Positions 4,874 through 5,749 of a stretch of 5,749 nt of DNA are shown in pieces. Below the pieces are notes generated by a model, which worked only from the letters and a program-made list of their open reading frames with translations, was not told the origin of the DNA and ran no database searches. Origin of the DNA: an uncultured Oscillospiraceae bacterium (GTDB lineage Bacteria > Bacillota > Clostridia > Oscillospirales > Oscillospiraceae); assembly GCA_944385645.1 (NCBI GenBank), contig CALWYA010000105.1, positions 1 to 5,749 on the forward strand, written 5' to 3'. Both the position numbers and the translations under genes were made by a program. Each line of letters begins with the position of its first letter. Position 1 is the first letter of the stretch.

Positions 4874-4881
4874 TCCCCGGG

Positions 4882-5439
4882 TCAGAACAGCAGATCGTAC
4901 AGCTCCTGATACTGCTGGGCGGGGGAGGGGCCGTCGGGCTCGGCGGTGGCGGTGTCGGGCAGGTCGTCCACCAGCCCGGAGGCCTCGAAGGCCTCGGCCA
5001 GCTCCCGGGCGGCGTTGGTATAGCCCCGGGAGAACTGCCGCTGGATGCGCCAGAACCAGTCCATGGCCTGGAGGGCCCGCTCCTGCTCCTCCAGCTGGGC
5101 CTGGGCCTGCTGCACATCCTGCCAGGCCTGCTGCAGGTCCTCGCTGAGGGTCTCGTTCTCCTCTTTCAGCTTGTCCCGCTCGGCGATGATGTTCTCCAGG
5201 GTCTGGAGGGCGGAGTTGGAGGACTCCTGCAAATCGTCGATCTGGTCCTGGGCCCGCTCCACCCGCTGCTGCATCACATAGGTGAGCAGAAGCAGGAGAA
5301 AGGCGGCTCCAAAGAGGATGGCCAGATACTGGAACACCGACCGGCGGCTGTGCCGCTGCTGCCGCTTGACCTGCCCCGGGGAGCTGCGGCGGTCTTCAAC
5401 GGGCTGCTGGGGGCGGGAGTCCCGCTCAGAGTTGGCCAT
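4882..5439 (-). CDS. Single-pass membrane protein with coiled coil, next to parB and parS
   Basis: I do not recognise a named family for this 185-aa protein. It has a basic, disordered N-terminus of about 33 residues (many Arg, Gln, Ser), one transmembrane helix at about 35-56 (VFQYLAILFGAAFLLLLLTYV), then a heptad-rich coiled coil at about 57-125 (QIDDLQESSNSALQTLENII and on). A compact C-terminal part follows, with WFWRIQRQF (128-136), an Ala/Glu-rich helix and the end QYQELYDLLF. The basic N-terminus suggests it is cytoplasmic, with the coiled coil outside the membrane. The ATG at 5439 has GGAGGAGGT 7 nt upstream; the GTG at 5448 lies within that site. It overlaps the end of parB by 14 nt, so the two are translationally coupled. 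A role tied to ParB or cell division is inference from position only. Confidence 0.85.
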   Translation of the reverse strand: MANSERDSRPQQPVEDRRSSPGQVKRQQRHSRRSVFQYLAILFGAAFLLLLLTYVMQQRVERAQDQIDDLQESSNSALQTLENIIAERDKLKEENETLSEDLQQAWQDVQQAQAQLEEQERALQAMDWFWRIQRQFSRGYTNAARELAEAFEASGLVDDLPDTATAEPDGPSPAQQYQELYDLLF

Positions 5440-5749
5440 ATCCGCCACCTCCTCCCGGCTGGAGGCGCTGGAGCAGCTCCAGCAGGGCCTCCAGGTCCTG
5501 TTCGTTGTAGTACTCCAGCTCGATGCGGCCCTTGTCGCCCTTGTGGGCGATCTTCACCTTCCGGCCCAGCCGGCCGGACAGGTCCTTCTCCGCCTCCCCC
5601 AGATAGAGGGCGAGGTCGGGTCCCTGGGCGGGGGCGGGTTTGTCCTTCTTTTCCCGCTGGAGGGCGCGGATACGGGCCTCGGTCTGCCGCACCGACAGCT
5701 GCCGCTCCACCACCTGTTTGGCCGCCTCCCGCTGGAGGGCGGCGGTGGG
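5426..5749 (-). CDS. parB: ParB/Spo0J chromosome-partitioning protein, C-terminal part
   Basis: The last 107 residues of ParB are present; the 5' part lies beyond the right edge. ParB loads at parS, spreads as a CTP-dependent clamp and works with ParA to segregate the origin. Visible are AAKQVVERQLSVRQTEARIRAL, the end of the central parS-binding domain with the family motif LSVRQTE; a basic, Pro/Ala-rich linker (REKKDKPAPAQ); and the C-terminal dimerisation domain, with YLGEAEKDLSGRLGRKVKI, GRIELEYYNEQDL and LEALLELL. The tail is an unusual QPGGGGGYGQL, encoded by the ribosome binding site and start region of the next gene. No parA is visible; it should lie to the right if the order is standard. 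The parS site at 4858-4873 supports the identification. Confidence 0.93.
   Translation of the reverse strand, partial: PTAALQREAAKQVVERQLSVRQTEARIRALQREKKDKPAPAQGPDLALYLGEAEKDLSGRLGRKVKIAHKGDKGRIELEYYNEQDLEALLELLQRLQPGGGGGYGQL

Noticed and set aside
4822..4881. T-box or terminator before serS
   Set aside because: The gap is only 60 bp; its palindrome is parS, has no T-tract after it, and leaves no room for a T-box.
1..5749. tRNA or rRNA genes, CRISPR arrays, transposases or insertion sequences
   Set aside because: None were seen: there are no regular repeat-spacer patterns, no transposase motifs, and no tRNA-like cloverleaf that I could support.

Overview
The window looks like chromosomal DNA from a GC-rich Firmicute, most likely a gut-type clostridium (Oscillospiraceae-like); this placement is inference. 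It rests on strong AGGAGG-type ribosome binding sites, a parS site of the Bacillus type, and the families present (ParB, SerRS, RsmG, a MinD-like ATPase, a methylglyoxal synthase-like protein, an XRE regulator paired with a DUF6809-like protein). ParB, parS and RsmG together suggest a position near the replication origin.

Nearly all genes lie on the minus strand. Read from the right edge leftward, the order is: the 3' end of parB; a 185-aa membrane-anchored coiled-coil protein overlapping parB; a parS palindrome; seryl-tRNA synthetase; a divergent two-gene module (XRE repressor on minus, DUF6809-like protein on plus) around a consensus promoter; a 124-aa three-helix membrane protein and rsmG; a hairpin and a new promoter; a MinD-like ATPase and a methylglyoxal synthase-like gene; and finally a second promoter driving a structured leader with an intrinsic terminator and a broken gene start at the left edge.

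The parB end covers chromosome segregation, with a candidate membrane partner co-translated with ParB and parS directly beside it. serS and rsmG are housekeeping translation genes. The MinD-like and MgsA-like proteins share an operon and both depart from their families: the first lacks the usual C-terminal membrane-targeting helix, and the second has lost four of six catalytic-site residues. The XRE/DUF6809 module is on mixed strands, its plus-strand gene ends 6 bp from the serS stop, and it looks like an insertion into an otherwise minus-strand block.

The left 333 bases hold the most unusual element. A promoter is followed by a leader whose 3' half reads as a T-box (antiterminator plus terminator) interrupted by 12 bases. 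After that comes a good ribosome binding site and an ATG that needs a one-base frame change to enter a CPxCG zinc-ribbon frame. All functional statements come from reading the sequence and remembered family motifs; no searches were run.
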